The position numbers and the translations under genes are program-made. Shown one piece after another: positions 44,126 through 56,683 of a stretch of 64,000 nucleotides of DNA (the first letter of the stretch is position 1; each line of letters starts with the position of its first letter). The DNA is taken from positions 1,361,637 to 1,425,636 of the forward strand of contig MU006218.1 in the NCBI GenBank assembly GCA_010093685.1, written 5' to 3'. Source of the DNA: Ophiobolus disseminans (lineage: Eukaryota; Ascomycota; Dothideomycetes; Pleosporales; Phaeosphaeriaceae). The notes beneath the pieces were generated by a model, which was given only the letters and a program-made list of their open reading frames with translations, made no database searches and was not told the DNA's origin.

Positions 44126-45304
44126 ATGCCAGCGAGAATCGAGTCTACCCGTGCAAGCGATGTGCCTGAACGCCGTGGAGTGTATCTTCTCTCGCATCCG
44201 CGGTCGGCGTCCAACCTGTTCCAGACGATGATGGCCAAGCAGCCAGGATACCAAATTTCGAGTTACAAACTATTCGGCTCTGCGTTTGCGTTGCTGTCTG
44301 AATTGCATCGTGGGCCACTGCGCCAATGGCCCAAAGATGAACGCGAGGCGCGCTATGCGGCTTTCCGGGCAGGCTTTGAGAGCCTAGAGGACGAACTCGC
44401 GGACGCCAAAAAGAATGTAAGTATACTAGTAAGGCGTTCTATTTAAAGGATGAAGAGGGAAAGGTTGCAATAAGTACAAGAAGAGAAGAGGTGACGTTAG
44501 TTATGGGTTTCGGGAAGGGGAATTACATCGCGCCACAGCCGCGTTTGTGGAATTTCGCCATGAAATGGCGTGCTTGCGCAACTTGGTGCGCCAATCGCTA
44601 ACAACACTCATATGCAGGGAAAACACGCCTTCATCAAAGAACACACCATCTTTACTTTTGGCCCAGATAAATTATTCGCCGGTCTGTACGGTAGCGACGA
44701 TGGAGTAGAACCCCTACTGCTCCAGCAACGTGACGAGCCCAAGTCAGCGCACACCAATCCGTCGAGCCTGCCTGACAAGATCCTGCTCTCCCTGCAGCCC
44801 ATCTTCCAAATCCGCCATCCAGCCCTAATGTTCCCGTCCATGGTCCGCGCCCAAAGCAGGGTCTTGCCAGACAGCAACACTCGCAATCCCCGCGTCTTCA
44901 GCACGCTGACTCTGCGCCATTCGCGAGCAGTATTCGACTGGTACCTCGAGCACGGAGGCGACCTAAAACCTAAGGTCATCGATGCCGATGACATCATGAA
45001 CGAACCTGCGGTAGTTCGACAGCTGTGTATCGAGACAGGTCTTGATCCCGATGCGATTCAGTACGAGTGGGAGGAGCGACAGGAGGAGAATGCTCTCAAG
45101 GCGAGCTTTCTTTCCACGATCATCACATCTAAGGGCATTGTCAAGGGCTTGGATGCTCGAGGGCTGGACATTGAGGCTGAGAAGGTCAAGTGGAAGGCGG
45201 AGTTTGGTGACGACACTGGCGAGGGCCTTGCGAAGTTTGTTTACGATGCGATGCCCGACTATGAGTACCTGCTAAGTCATCGAACTCGAGCAAAAGTGGC
45301 ATGA
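44126..45304 (+). CDS. P-loop sulfotransferase-like protein
   Basis: Exons 44126-44416 and 44618-45304 over a 201-bp intron (GTAAGT, GCTAAC branch, GCAG) give 325 aa; the join reads ADAKKNGKHAFIKEH. The N-terminus has the strand and phosphate-binding loop RGVYLLSHPRSASNLFQTMM, which corresponds to the PAPS 5'-phosphosulfate loop of sulfotransferases. FQIRHPALMFPSMVRAQ corresponds to the second conserved (3'-phosphate) block, where Arg and Ser are expected. The protein belongs to the fungal branch often labelled P-loop nucleoside triphosphate hydrolase or sulfotransferase-like. Donor and acceptor are not known, and similar proteins sit in secondary-metabolite clusters. The intron is longer than all others in the window, which is slightly odd. 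Confidence 0.77.
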
Positions 45305-46185
45305 AATTGACATTTTTCATGAAGAGTCAGGCAAATTTTCATCCTCACCTCCTCGGTTACTTGGGTGTAAACTACCTAGGTACGGAGACAGATCCGTGCA
45401 AATCAGCGCCCATGATTATGAGATACCGAGCCTTGGAGAAAAGCTGTTTCACACCGATGCGTTACCAGCTTGCAAAGGTTACACTGAAGCGTAACATACC
45501 TCGGCACTTTTTGAATCATGCGACATCCTTGCTATCTCCTATAGGTAGGTACCGGGTAACTTACTTGATACGCTAACGCTCCTCAGGGATATAACGCTCG
45601 GCCTAACCGTTAGGAGAATTATCGGGGATATCAAACAAGTGACGCAATGTTACGGCACATGTCTATCATATGATAGACCTGAACTAAGCATGTGGTACAA
45701 GTGGATCTGCAGAACAGGGGCATCACAACTTCACAAGGGTGTTGTAGGATCATGACATAGTGGTTCATCTGTACTTTTGTGGAAAAACAGAAATATCATT
45801 GGAACAATGTGCGGAACGTTATCAAGCACTCAGCTTTCAGACTAGCATCGCAGTCACCCAGCTAGAGGTAAGAAGTAATATTCAAAGGTGAAGGAAGACA
45901 TCTCATCCTAATCCCCCATGCGCCCGAGGCTCCACTCACACAAGCCAGCCTAGACACCACAGTAGTCTCGGTGCAAACCCCTGCCAAACAAATGGCTATC
46001 AGAGCGGGGAAACGCCTGGGGAAGAGCACAGCGCACAGAACATGTTTAAAAACTGGATACCCCACCTCCGTACCACCATTGCTTCCATCTCTCGATTTTG
46101 ACTATCTGACCGAGCGACGGCGTAAAGTTGCGAACCACGCTTCCCATATTCATTTATTACATTTTGTCGGCTTCAGCGCTCCACA
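45305..46185. other. intergenic, 5' flank of the MFS transporter gene
   Basis: Contains ACCTAGGTA/TAGGTAGGTACC words near 45375 and 45542, and a pyrimidine-rich leader running to the ATG. No gene was supported. Confidence 0.35.
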
Positions 46186-47981
46186 ATGTCGGACAATCCT
46201 CCAATAACGGCGGTGACGCATCCTCGCTTCATGGGGATGCGAGGAAGACCGCTGGATTTGACTGTTTCTGTTATTGCGACGGTGGGGTTTTTGCTGTTTG
46301 GATATGACCGTGGGTTTCGTCTCTCGCGATTACGTTACCGTTATGCTAACACGTGTACCAGAGGGAGTCATGTCTGGCATCATTTCAGCGGAGCCGTTTA
46401 TGCTGTATTTTCCCGAGACTTACCATAATTCGACATGGCAAGGTTTCGTGACTGCGATATACGAGATCGGATGTACGTTTCCCTTCTTCATGCACGGATT
46501 GCAGGTGCAATGGCTGACTTAGTACGCTGGCGTTTAGGTCTCTTTGGCGCCATCACAATGCTAGTTTTCGGCGACGCTCTTGGTCGTCGCAAGGGAATCA
46601 TCATCGGCGCCAGCATTATGATTCTCGGCGCTGTCATACAAGTAACGTCTTTCAAGGGCCATAACGCCACAGCGCAATTCATCATTGGCAGAGTGGTCAC
46701 CGGCGTGGGAAACGGGATGAACACCGCCACGATCCCAACATATCAAGCCGAATGTTCCAGGACGAAGAATCATGGCCTTCTCATTTGCATCGAGGGAGGT
46801 ATCATCGCGTTCGGGACACTAATCGCGTACTGGATAGATTATGGTTGCTCTTACGGTTCCGATCAATTCTCGTGGCGCTTCCCGATCGCATTCCAGAGTG
46901 TGTTTGGTGCTATCCTACTCTTCGGTATGATATGGTTGCCGGAATCACCTCGTTGGTTATTGACAAAGGACCGTCACGAGGACGCAGCCAATGTAATCGC
47001 GGCGCTCCGTGGGAATGCTGTTGACGACGAAGAAACCCGTTTCGAGGCACACATCATCATGGACAGTATTCGAGCTTCTGGCCACGTTGGAGGAATCACA
47101 CCTTTCAGCGCCCTCTTCACAAACGGCAAGACGCAGCACTTCCGGAGGATGATGCTCGGCGCTTCGTCTCAGTTGATGCAGCAAATTGGTGGCTGCAACG
47201 CAGTCATATACTATTTTCCTTTGTTGTTCGAGAACTCGATCAAGGCAACGCATGAGTTGTCGCTTCTTCTGGGAGGCGTTAACATGATTGTATACGCAAC
47301 TTTCGCTACAACATCCTGGTTTATTATCGAGAGGACTGGCAGGCGGAAGTTGTTTATCATCGGAACATTCGGACAGGGCCTCTCCATGGTCCTTGTGTTT
47401 GCCGCCTTGATTCCAGGGACGAAAAGTGCGGCAAAAGGCGCTGCGGTTGGCCTCTTTACGTATATCGCCTTCTTTGCTGCGACGTGGTTACCACTACCGT
47501 GGCTATATCCTGCGGAGGTGAACCCAGTCAAAACTCGCGGCAAGGCGAACGCCGTTTCGACATGCACGAATTGGCTGTTCAACTTCCTCGTTGTCATGAT
47601 CACACCAATAAGTAAGTAATAATCCTGAGCAAGCTGTATATGAGGTAGACACTAATGTCGGATCTAGTGATCGATAACATCGGCTGGGGTACATACCTCT
47701 TCTTCGCTGTCGTCAATGCGTGCTTCCTACCTTTCATCTACATCTCCTATCCGGAAACAAAGCAGCGAAGTCTTGAAGAGATTGACCTCATTTTCGCAAA
47801 GGGATTTGTGGAGAACATAAGTTATGTAACGGCGGCAAAAGAGTTACCTTTCCTGGATCCGCGTGGTATCGAGCAGATGCAGAGACAGTACGGTTTCTTT
47901 GACGAGTCCGAACGCGTGCATGGAGATAGTTCACTTGAGAAGGGAGAAGATGCGACAGTGGTCGACGATATAAAGGTGTGA
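46186..47981 (+). CDS. MFS sugar transporter, four exons
   Basis: Exons 46186-46309, 46362-46472, 46538-47611 and 47668-47981 (introns 52, 65 and 56 bp) give 540 aa. Joins read FGYDQGVMSGIIS, YEIGCLFGAI and TPIMIDNIGWGTY, all canonical for the family. Sugar-porter signatures are present: GRRKG after helix 2 and 3 (GDALGRRKGIIIG), PESPRWLL, QLMQQIGGCNAVIYYFPLLF with the QQ sugar-binding pair, RTGRRKLFIIG, and PETKQRSLEEID near the end. Twelve membrane helices are expected. It resembles the lactose permease/hexose branch, so a proton symporter for a mono- or disaccharide is likely; substrate cannot be decided. It lies beside a secreted protein gene and a dead monooxygenase, perhaps a former gene cluster. 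Confidence 0.9.
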
Positions 47982-48242
47982 ACGGACATGAGAACAACGG
48001 TAGGACGTAGGTCTCGAGGCTTCCATAGTCAGGCCTTGTTGGAGGGAGGAAGGTCTCCTACCGTAGGACGATTCGGCGATCTGTCGCAACCCCTCTTACA
48101 TCGGCGCTTATGTAAAGGAACCAGAAGTCCCAATACCTCTATTGGAGACACTGAAACAGGAGGCTGACCATGCGCTGCGCCGCCCCCGCACCACGCCGCA
48201 GCCTTCCAAGTATACTTATGCAATACGCGTAGGCAACACTCA

Positions 48243-49403
48243 ATGTCATCTTCCTCAAAATCTTTTCAAGTTATTATGGCCACTCTCTCCAGCTACATCT
48301 TGCTCACACTTGCGACTCTGGGCTCGTGCAGGCAATACCCCATACTGACAACGACGCACAACTCCGAGATTTCGACTGTCGGTATTGCGTTGACTGTAGA
48401 CCATGCTACAGCCTCTGTCCGCTACCAAAATGGCACCTTTGAGGATCTGGGTCGTGTCGAGGCGAATGCCGAATATAAAGAACTGATGCGACGCCTCTCT
48501 TCTCCTGATGCTTGCCACCCGCAGTGAGCTTTAGGTCTTTCTGAGCATAGAGTATATGCCCACTGACTACTTGTTGCTAGTCCTCCGTATGAAAGCTCCG
48601 AGGAGGAATGGCATGACTACCCACGTCAACTCCGGCGAAGGCTACGGATGCTTGTCGGCCTTCCTGCCTCATCAGATGTGGCCATACTGGCAGAACTACT
48701 CGAAAACATTGCGCAAATTACGTTTCCAGAACCGGGCTCTCAGAGAGCCGCAGTCATTAGTTATCCTGCCCTGTGGGCGCTATACCAGGAAGACTTATAT
48801 GATGCTGCTGCTCATCGCGGTATAGCAACCTTACGAAGCTCGCCGTGGGGGAATTATCAATCGGTCGAGCTTGTTTCTGCGTATGCCGGACACGGCTTGG
48901 GTCTCTGCAAGGATCCTGTTTCTTCATTTGACAGGTGCTTTGAAGAAGAGGAACACCTTCCCGAACGACTCGTCGTGCTATTCGAGTATACCGAATATGC
49001 ACTCGTGATGCACCGCAGATATTTGTCCAGGGTGCACTTGGATCCATTTATGGATACTTTCATCGATCCATCGTTTGATCTGGGCAGCGCCAATCACCCC
49101 AGCGGAGCGGACATACAGAAATTCGTCTTGCAGTTCCTCCTCCACAAAATCGGCTGCTACGAAGGATATTATCCGTTCACTTGTCCCGAGGTTGTCACAT
49201 TCATCCTGACAGGGAGCGAGAGTAGTTATCGCGGCGAGAATGCACGCATGGTCATAGAGGCAATCGCGGTCGCTGTGCATGAGTTTGGATCGACGGGGGA
49301 GCTATTCTTCTCCAATCCAGACTTCATGGCTGCACGAGGGGCAGCGGAGATGGCATGGCGGGCTTCTGTGGTTGAAAATAGACCTCCAACACCTACACAG
49401 TGA
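48243..49403 (+). CDS. secreted Hsp70/actin-fold-like protein, degenerate nucleotide site
   Basis: Exons 48243-48523 and 48581-49403 (intron 57 bp, CACTGAC branch) give 367 aa; the join reads DACHPHPPYESSEEEW. A signal peptide is formed by the first about 30 residues (VIMATLSSYILLTLATLGS); ATG at 48276 is an alternative start. Then STVGIALTVDHATASVRYQNGTFEDL stands where Hsp70 proteins have the phosphate-1 loop, and NAEYKELMRRLSS, VISYPALWALYQEDLYDAAAHRG, SAYAGHGLGLC and a final NPDFMAARGAAEMAWRA match the order of Hsp70-like fungal proteins (the last equals the usual AxGAA element). The conserved Asp/Gly/Thr of GIDLGTT are absent, so ATP use is doubtful. Similar proteins are annotated as actin-like ATPase domain in Pleosporales. 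I infer the fold from motif order only. Confidence 0.6.
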
Positions 49404-49902
49404 GGCATGCAGTCCGAACTTTCCCACATTAAATACGATCGATGCAGAGCACTTAATGTGGAATTTTATGAACACAATTTGTCCGCTCACGTATAGTGTA
49501 CGCAAGGGAGGGAGAATTAGTTTAAGAGAACACGCAATCGCGCAATATTCGACCACACGGTTTCGACGCATCGTGCATTGCTATGTGCTTCGTCTTTGTT
49601 ACCATAGCATCCGCTATTTCGAAGCATGTCTGTGCTTTGTATTTTTATTGCGTTTCCAATGTGCGATTATGGTAGTCGTATCGTCCAGCGTCATTCTTCA
49701 GGAGAAACCCTAGTAAAATGAAGAAGCAGAGAAAATTGTCACGTCTCTCGACCCATCATACTTCAGATGAAGTGGGGTAAGCACTGTGAAGTGCGCGTAT
49801 CGTAAAGCATACACTCCGAGCGGAAATGCTTCGTTTGCGCTTCTGCAACACTGCACTCGCAATCAGCACGCTGATCTAGTTGCGAAACACCGACCACCTT
49901 GT
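49404..49902. other. intergenic spacer
   Basis: 3' flank of the secreted-protein gene and 5' flank of the flavoprotein remnant. No coding signal. Confidence 0.35.
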
Positions 49903-51517
49903 ATGGACTTCATCATAATCGGAGCTGGCTATGCCGGCCTCGTGATGCCGGCGTAGCTGAGAAGGAAGTCTCCTAGTAGCACCTTCGCGATACTGGAGCG
50001 CGCTCCATCTCTTGGAGGAAATTGGTACCACAATACTTGTTAGTATGTTGAATCGTGTTTGAAGCCCACCTGACTGTATTAGACCCTTGATGTGCGGTGG
50101 CGATGCCATGCGTCACTTACAGCATGTCATTTGACCCGGCAGTGACGTATCACCAGTGGTTCCCGTTACAGTCCGAGATCCTCCGGTTCCATGACGTTGC
50201 TTCCAAACACGATCTCAACAAACATATCAGATTAAACTCTAAGATGGTGAGCGCCAGTTGGAGTGAGGGGACAAGTCGATGAACCATCGTATGCAAGGAT
50301 ACCGGATCAAACGAGACGTTCGAACTTGACACCAAAATCCTAGTGTTTACCATTGGACAGCTAGTAGAGCCAAGCTATGGTGGCATACAAGGGAGGACCC
50401 TTTTTGATGGCGATGTTCTGCATTGCAACCGCTGGAAAAACGATGTTATTCTCGACCAAAAACACATCGTAGTCATTGTTAACGGTGGTAAGTATCTAAC
50501 CCACTCCTCAATGGAGAAGCTAACCAAGATCTAGCATCTGCCGCTCAGATTATCCCATCAATAATACACAAGGTGCGGAGTCTGACTCAGTTGATCAGAT
50601 CTCCTCAGGGCTACAACAAACAAAAGAACTACACATTATCACCACTTACAAGATGGATGTTTAAGTACATACCGCTCCATCTGAAAGCGTGGCGATACTG
50701 TAATTTTCTCACACTCGAAAGCCGGTTTCCGCAGTTCTGGAACACCTCACAAGGCGAGAAGATGCGGCAAAGGAACATGCAGCTGTGCCACGAGTACACA
50801 AAAGCATCCGCACCAAAGAAGTACTGGGATCTTCTGCTTTCTGACTATCAAGCGGGTTGCAAGCGTTTAATCGGAGATTTCAGCTACCTAGCGTCTTTGA
50901 ACTCTCCGAACCTAAAGTTGGTGTGCGATCGAGTAGTGCAGTGCGATGAGGCGGGCGTGCTTACACAGTCTGGCCAACACTACAATGCTGATGTTATCGT
51001 AAGTCATTTAGTAACACGGTAGCGAACTCATGCCAATACGCTCCCAGATCTTCGCAACTGGCTACCAATGCAATGGCACCATCTAGACGTCCGAGGCCGC
51101 AACGGCGCTTCATTGAGCGAGAATTGGGCAGACGGCAAAACGGATCATTACCAAACCACATCCATATCTGGCTTTCCGAACTTCTTCATGCTGTATGGAC
51201 CGAACTCGGCACCTCTGAACATGTCAGCCATCTATTGCTTCGAGAACTACGTCGACCTCATTCTCAAGGTCGTCGAGCCGGTCTTGGACGACAAGGCCAA
51301 CTCTGTGGAAGTGGATGCGCATGCAGAAAAAGCTTTCATGAGCGACCTTCGCATTGCACTCGATGGCGATGTATGGGAGAGCTGTGAGCAACGTACGTGG
51401 GATCCAATGGAGAACGAGCGCATGTATCCGTGGAGTAATACTACCATGTTCAAGAACACCCATCAGAAAGATCAGAAAGCATGGATATACCGCGATGGTA
51501 ACGGCGGGGAGCTTTGA
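49903..51517 (+). pseudogene. FAD/NADPH monooxygenase (class B flavin-monooxygenase/Baeyer-Villiger-like) remnant
   Basis: Begins MDFIIIGAGYAGL (GxGxxG, FAD site), followed after a stop by LRRKSPSSTFAILERAPSLGGNWYHNT. Later come SMSFDPAVTYHQWFPLQSEI, an NADPH-site stretch VIVNGASAAQIIPSI, FATGY and LDVRGRNGASLSENWADGKTDHYQ to the end. Original introns still look intact: 50039-50082, 50488-50534 and 50999-51047. Lesions: TAG at 49954-49956, TGA at 50088-50090, TGA at 50280-50282 where the family has Trp, and a frameshift at about 51060-51085. Two of the stops fit C-to-T/G-to-A changes in a CpA context, as RIP or simple decay would give. No functional protein can be expected. Original enzymes oxidise ketones or similar small molecules. 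Confidence 0.85.
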
Positions 51518-51930
51518 ATTGGGGCTGTCCGGTTCGAAGATTCTTGGGCAGCACCTCCAGTACGTGCTCCAACTTGTGTAGCAAAGTAAAAGGTTTGTCA
51601 ACGATTCTAGGTGCAACAACTATACGCTCCCACCAGGAATGTGATTGATTCGGGAATGTGATAGTCAATAAGCAAGAAGACGATTTGCGCGCAAAACAAG
51701 GACTGCCTTTCGAGATAGAGGCTCCGTTATATGGAAATATTACTGCTGTCAATGCGGCCACCGGCTTCTTTTCGACTCGACACTGACTTCCAGCGCAGAA
51801 CTATCCAACCATGCGCAACTGTATCAGCGTATGAGCTTCATACGTTGAGCCCTATAGCAGTTGACTGACTGGACCGCGGTGGTAATAGTTGAGAGCTGTA
51901 TATGTCTTCGTTGTCCGATGGTTCTGTCCT
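51518..51930. other. convergent 3' flanks
   Basis: Between the monooxygenase remnant and the CorA-type gene. No gene seen. Confidence 0.35.
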
Positions 51931-54900
51931 TTACCGCCCGCGTCTCGTGGATTTGTCCTTCATTCGCGATACAGAAGAACCTTTCCTATGCTGCTTTACA
52001 TCCGCGCCTGTGCGGAATACTGTCACGACCCCCGTTTCAGCCTTCTCTTCATCTCTGCGGCCTGTTTTCTTCAGTTGCAATCGTTTCCCTCCGCTTATAG
52101 CCATAGCGAGAATCCTTGCCGCAATGTCTCTAGCTTTCCTCATCTGATCTCGCAACCATGGCCCGCCATATGCTGCCAGCATGGACATAGCCCCGATCGT
52201 TACTGTCACGGGCAGTGCCACAGCCCAGAAAAGACCTTGCGTGCTGTCCATACCCCGAACATCGGAGGTGTTCATCCCGAAGACGGTGGCGACGAAAGAC
52301 AGGGGGAGGAAGATAATCGTGACTAGCGTGAACACTAGGATGGCTTTTGAGCTGCCTTCTTCTATAATATCAATGTTGTAATGAGTAGTTTGAATGGCTC
52401 TACCCAACTGGCGCCTAAAGTCGTTGATGCTGTGTTGTAGCATATCTTGCAATCCGTCATGCGATCTTGGAGTTTGAAAAGGGATCATTCCGTTGGAAGC
52501 ATCGTGACGAGCCTGAAAAGGGATCATGCCGTTGGAAGCGTTATAACGAGCCTGGTCTGCGAAGCCAAAATTATGGTTGTCCAAAAGGCTTTGAAAAGTG
52601 TTCACAGCTTTCCATTGTTGCTCAAATACTGCTGCGACGGCTTCAATATCTTCGTCAAGGAGATACAGTTCACGAAGTAAGCGCTTGGATGGGTTCCGGC
52701 TAGATTTGTAGCGCTGTTAGGGTTAGCATCATCTAGACGTAGTTCAGCTCGAGGGTGCCTACTAGGCTTGACAAGTACTCGTCATAGAGCTCCATCACCG
52801 CAAACCCATCTATCAGGGGTTTGCGAACAAGATGCGAAAGGCACGTTAGAACTATACTTTCGAAAGTGATGCGCCGATGGCCAACGGACCCACGAATGCG
52901 ACCGGTTTGAGCCGTCAGCGACAAATCATCCTGGGCTTTCGACATCGCAAGATCAGCATCTGTTGCAAGAAGCTCGACTAACTCGACTACAGCAGTGTCG
53001 GTCGGCTGGTCGGCTGGAGTTTTTGGCACCCCGTCATCCTCTCGCAGGGCGTGAACGCTGTACGCAGAGTAGTAGATAAATTGAAAAATTTTCGCCGCGG
53101 CCTTTACCAGTGTGGAGGGTAGCAGGAAGATGTCCTGCTTTCTATTCTCATTATTCACCACACTACTCCTCATGTCCACCGCTTTTGCCAAGAGCTTTTG
53201 GGTGCGGCGGTTGATGACGCCAATATGCTGTCGTAAGCTCTCAATTCTTCCTTCCATGTTCTGTTCATTGTCGGACACTACCCAATGTCCGAGCCTGGTT
53301 CTATCTTCTCTCGGGAGTTTGTTTGATCCATGATGAGCATGAAACTCGCTTAGATGCTTCATTGCAGTCTCTGCATCAGGGTAGCTTGTTGATCGCAAAC
53401 AAACAGCGCATTCGCTGATTGGCACAGCCATCTGCTTTAGTCTATGGAATTGCTCGTAGTCTTGGCTTGGAAGATTTGTTGTAGTGAATTTGGGCGAAGA
53501 TGCGTCAGACATCTGAGTGTGCAGATATTCGTTGACTTCTTTACACAACTCGAGTACCGCCTATTCCAATTTAGTTAAGGACTCCAAAACAGATCGCTCG
53601 ACTTTAACAGGTGCAAATATTCTTACCTCGAGTATCAAACCTGCAGAACCCCAGCATCTGCTCAACAACGGGTGACTGTAGTGCTTAGGGACAAATTGAT
53701 CAATCAACTCCTTCAGTGTCACCAAGAGTGCATCGCTCTCTACGCAGAGTTGTGCCGCTAGCCACGGAAGTGCTCGTCTGGTTAAATGGCTAAATTGCAC
53801 AGCATCGGAAGCCTCCTTATCATCGAGCCCAGTCTGTACATACCGATCAAGACCAAGACGACCTTGATATTGCAGCTTTGTCACACACCTGATCTCAGCT
53901 GCATAGTATTGGAGTATTCCATTGGGTTTGGTTGTGTTGAACGGAAATAATATCGCATGGCATTCGATATCTTGAAGCGACTTCTGAGGTATCAGGCGAT
54001 CGGCAATCTCGATGTGAAAACGCCCATGTTTGTGGATAGAAAGAGTTAGATCTTGAGAACTGGCTTCTTTCTGTTGTCTCTTCTTGTGTAAGTGTCGCTC
54101 TATAGCGAAGAGCGTGAGTTGAATCAAAGTCGTGTCACTTTCGTTTCGGGACGAGCCTCGATGATTTGAAAGAGCCTGCACACCTTCCTGGTCGTCCAGG
54201 AGCTCTGAAGGCCAAGCGAGAAAAGGTGGAACTTGAAATTGCTTGTTGAACGTGGTCCAAGCGACGTTTGGTGCAGTATGGTTTTCCACTACTGGATCAT
54301 TTCCTTGGTGTGTTGTGGGCGTGGCATCTGGCTTGAGGTGTTTGCCGTTCTCTCCATGCTGATCGCCCTTGATCGCCACCGCAGCACCACGAGGTTCAGG
54401 TTCAGACCCAGTCTCTGCATCGAGATGATCCCGGTGTGATTTTGTGAAAGCAGGCTGAGTTGAATTGTGGATGTAACTTTGTGAAGTCTCTTCTGGATGA
54501 ATCTGACTCGGAATCAGTCTAATTCTTGCGACTTGATCGTGATGACGATCCTGCATCTCGCGTTCAACTTGATTTGTGTCCCGTCTCGAGGTAAGAGCGA
54601 TGTCTTTCCGGACGGTGTCTTCCAAGTTCTGATCAAAGATTCTTGACTCCATTCCGGATTCTTGGGATACTGAAGGTGGGCTCGCTTGTTTTCCAAGAGA
54701 CTCCATGTGGCCGTCGCCATGAGTGCCTATAGGAAGACCACTATCGCTATCTTGTGGTAGCGCGTACAAATCAGTTTGTAGTTCGTTAGGAGGTGAGCTC
54801 CGACGGGTACTACTTGAAGAGTCAGATGATGGAGGGGCTCCACGGACAGTATCCTTTTCCTTCAGGATTTTGGAAGAAAGATTAGATATGCTTAGATCGC

Positions 54901-56683
54901 CAGTGATCGCATGACTCTCAGACCTAACATCAGGCCCTGTGGATTGGTATTGGTCGTGCTGCGCGTCATGACTACCACCCTCTGACGTCTGTTCGACTTT
55001 ATAGTTCATTACAGATGCTAAAGTCGGACGACGGAAGACCTTCGGCTTCTTATCGATACCTTGGGTGTCTTGTGTTGGCGGATACGTTTGCACATCTGTG
55101 GAGTTCCAGTCTTCCCACTGTGGACGGGGTCGCCGGGCCCTTTTCTGCCGTGGAGGGGGTGGCTGGGAAGCATTCGGCGGTGGAGGGGGTGGAGGGGGTG
55201 GAGGGGGTGGATTGGGAGAACCCGGCTGTCCAAGAAGTGACGAGGGAAACCCCGGCGGTGGAGTGAGTGGCGATGGAGGATACGGCAGTGAAGGGGGTGG
55301 AGGGGATGGCCAGGGAGAACCCGGCTGTCGATAAAGTGACAAGGGAACCCCCGGCGGTGGAAGGGGCCCTGGTCTATGAGGATCCGGCAGCGGAGGAGGT
55401 GGAGGGGGTGGAGGGGGTGCCTGGAGATGATTTTGGGAATCTTCGTCTGAGCTCAAGCTCTCTTCCTCAATCATCAACGGATTACTGGACTCGACAACAA
55501 GAGGATGTGACGATATGGCCTCTTTCGTAGCTGATGGACGCCGGCTTATACGGATATAAATAAACGCAGAACCCTTTGCCTGCAAAAGCAGTGGCCACTC
55601 GCTTGCGCGAAGCTCCTCCTTCTTGTCCCCAGAGTGGATAAGGCAGTTGTTGATGTCATGATCGTACCTGGATAGACACTGTTCCTGGAGGCTTATCTTG
55701 AGGGCCAGATATGTTTTGCCATGCTCGACAGGTAGATAAGTGACTTGATTGAGAAAATTTGTAACATGTATTAGACTCGGGCCTTGGGCGAGCAGAAAGA
55801 CTTCAGGTACAAAGTCAATACCGTCTTCGAGGGTCTCTGATAGGTTGGATGGTCCGCAAGTGATGATTGCTTGAGAGTTCAAGATCAAGGCCCATATCTG
55901 AGGGACACGTATGTACTGCCCAGACTTGACACGCTTGATTTTGCGAAATGCTTGCTCCTCATCCCGGTCTTTTGCAACTTCCTGTGGGTAGAATTGCTGG
56001 AAGAGCCCTCTCGGCAGATGAAGAGTATTGTCATCTGGTATACCAGGAGGATTGCCATCATACACTTCGAGATAAGGAAATGATATGAATGTGATGGACA
56101 AGTTGGGGTTGTCAACGTGGCTGCTTTTATCGGTTCCATCGCAGCGAAGGATGGTCCCCGGCTCGATGTAGCTGCCACAGGCGGAGCGTACTTCGTAGCG
56201 TTCTTGGACTTCCTGTAACAAGTGCGTCAAGACAGGAACCAAATGGCTGTAATTTTCGAGTGTAAAGTTGAGAACCACACGCTAGAGATCCCATATTAGT
56301 CGGGGCTGCATGTAAATTACATGATAAATGCGAACTATTACCTCATAGCCTTCAAACGATATAGCTTCCGTTTGGAGGTGTCTTATGTATATTAGTCTTG
56401 ACTGGTGGCATTAAATGTCATGATGAACTTACAGCCAACGTCCAGTAGCGACGTGACCAACCTCCTCCGACTCGTAATGAGGCTTGGTAACGACTCGAAC
56501 AACCTGTTCGTCTTTCTCCCCAGATACATGGGACATAGAGGCAGAAATGAAGCGCTCCTCGCGTTCGTATGTCAGTCCTACAGGTAATGTGGAGGTGGCT
56601 GTTCGTCTGCCCCTGAGCTCCCTTTCGGCAGTATCCTTGTCATTCAGCTGAATTTTCAAAATATGCTTCTTGTGGTCCTCCAT
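51931..56683 (-). CDS. large CorA-type (GMN) membrane protein with polyproline insert, five exons
   Basis: Exons 56683-56433, 56381-56342, 56281-53627, 53560-52763 and 52713-51931 have introns of 51, 60, 66 and 49 bp and give 1508 aa. All joins keep frame (TGRWLHLQTEA, EGYERVVLNF, GLILEAVLELC, SSLRYKSSR). The C-terminus is CorA-like: a long helix ending EDIEAVAAVFEQQW, then two membrane helices (AILVFTLVTIIFLPLSFVATVFG and FWAVALPVTVTIGAMSMLAAY) separated by the GMN motif at about 1394-1396. The N-terminal half is a fungal module (RVVLNFTLENYSHLVPVLTH, LRCDGTDKSS, YLPVEHGKTYLALKISL, HLPRGLFQQFY) often joined to such domains. Near residues 380-480 lies a polyproline tract. Near 1300 is a small duplication (ASNGMIPFQ twice). 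Fungal members may not be Mg channels; role unknown. Confidence 0.83.
55115..55430 (-). repeat. proline-coding minisatellite inside the CorA-type gene
   Basis: On the plus strand, GGCGGTGGAGGGGGTGGA-like units recur, giving long runs of Pro codons on the coding strand. A larger tandem duplication of about 98 bp is visible: GGGAGAACCCGGCTGTC at about 55217 and again at about 55315, each followed by a GTGAC-AGGGAA block and CGGCGGTGGA. The translated copies (LPPPGVPLSLYRQPGSPWP and LTPPPGFPSSLLGQPGSPNP) confirm it. The G-rich strand could form four-stranded structures and is likely to vary in length between isolates. Confidence 0.75.
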
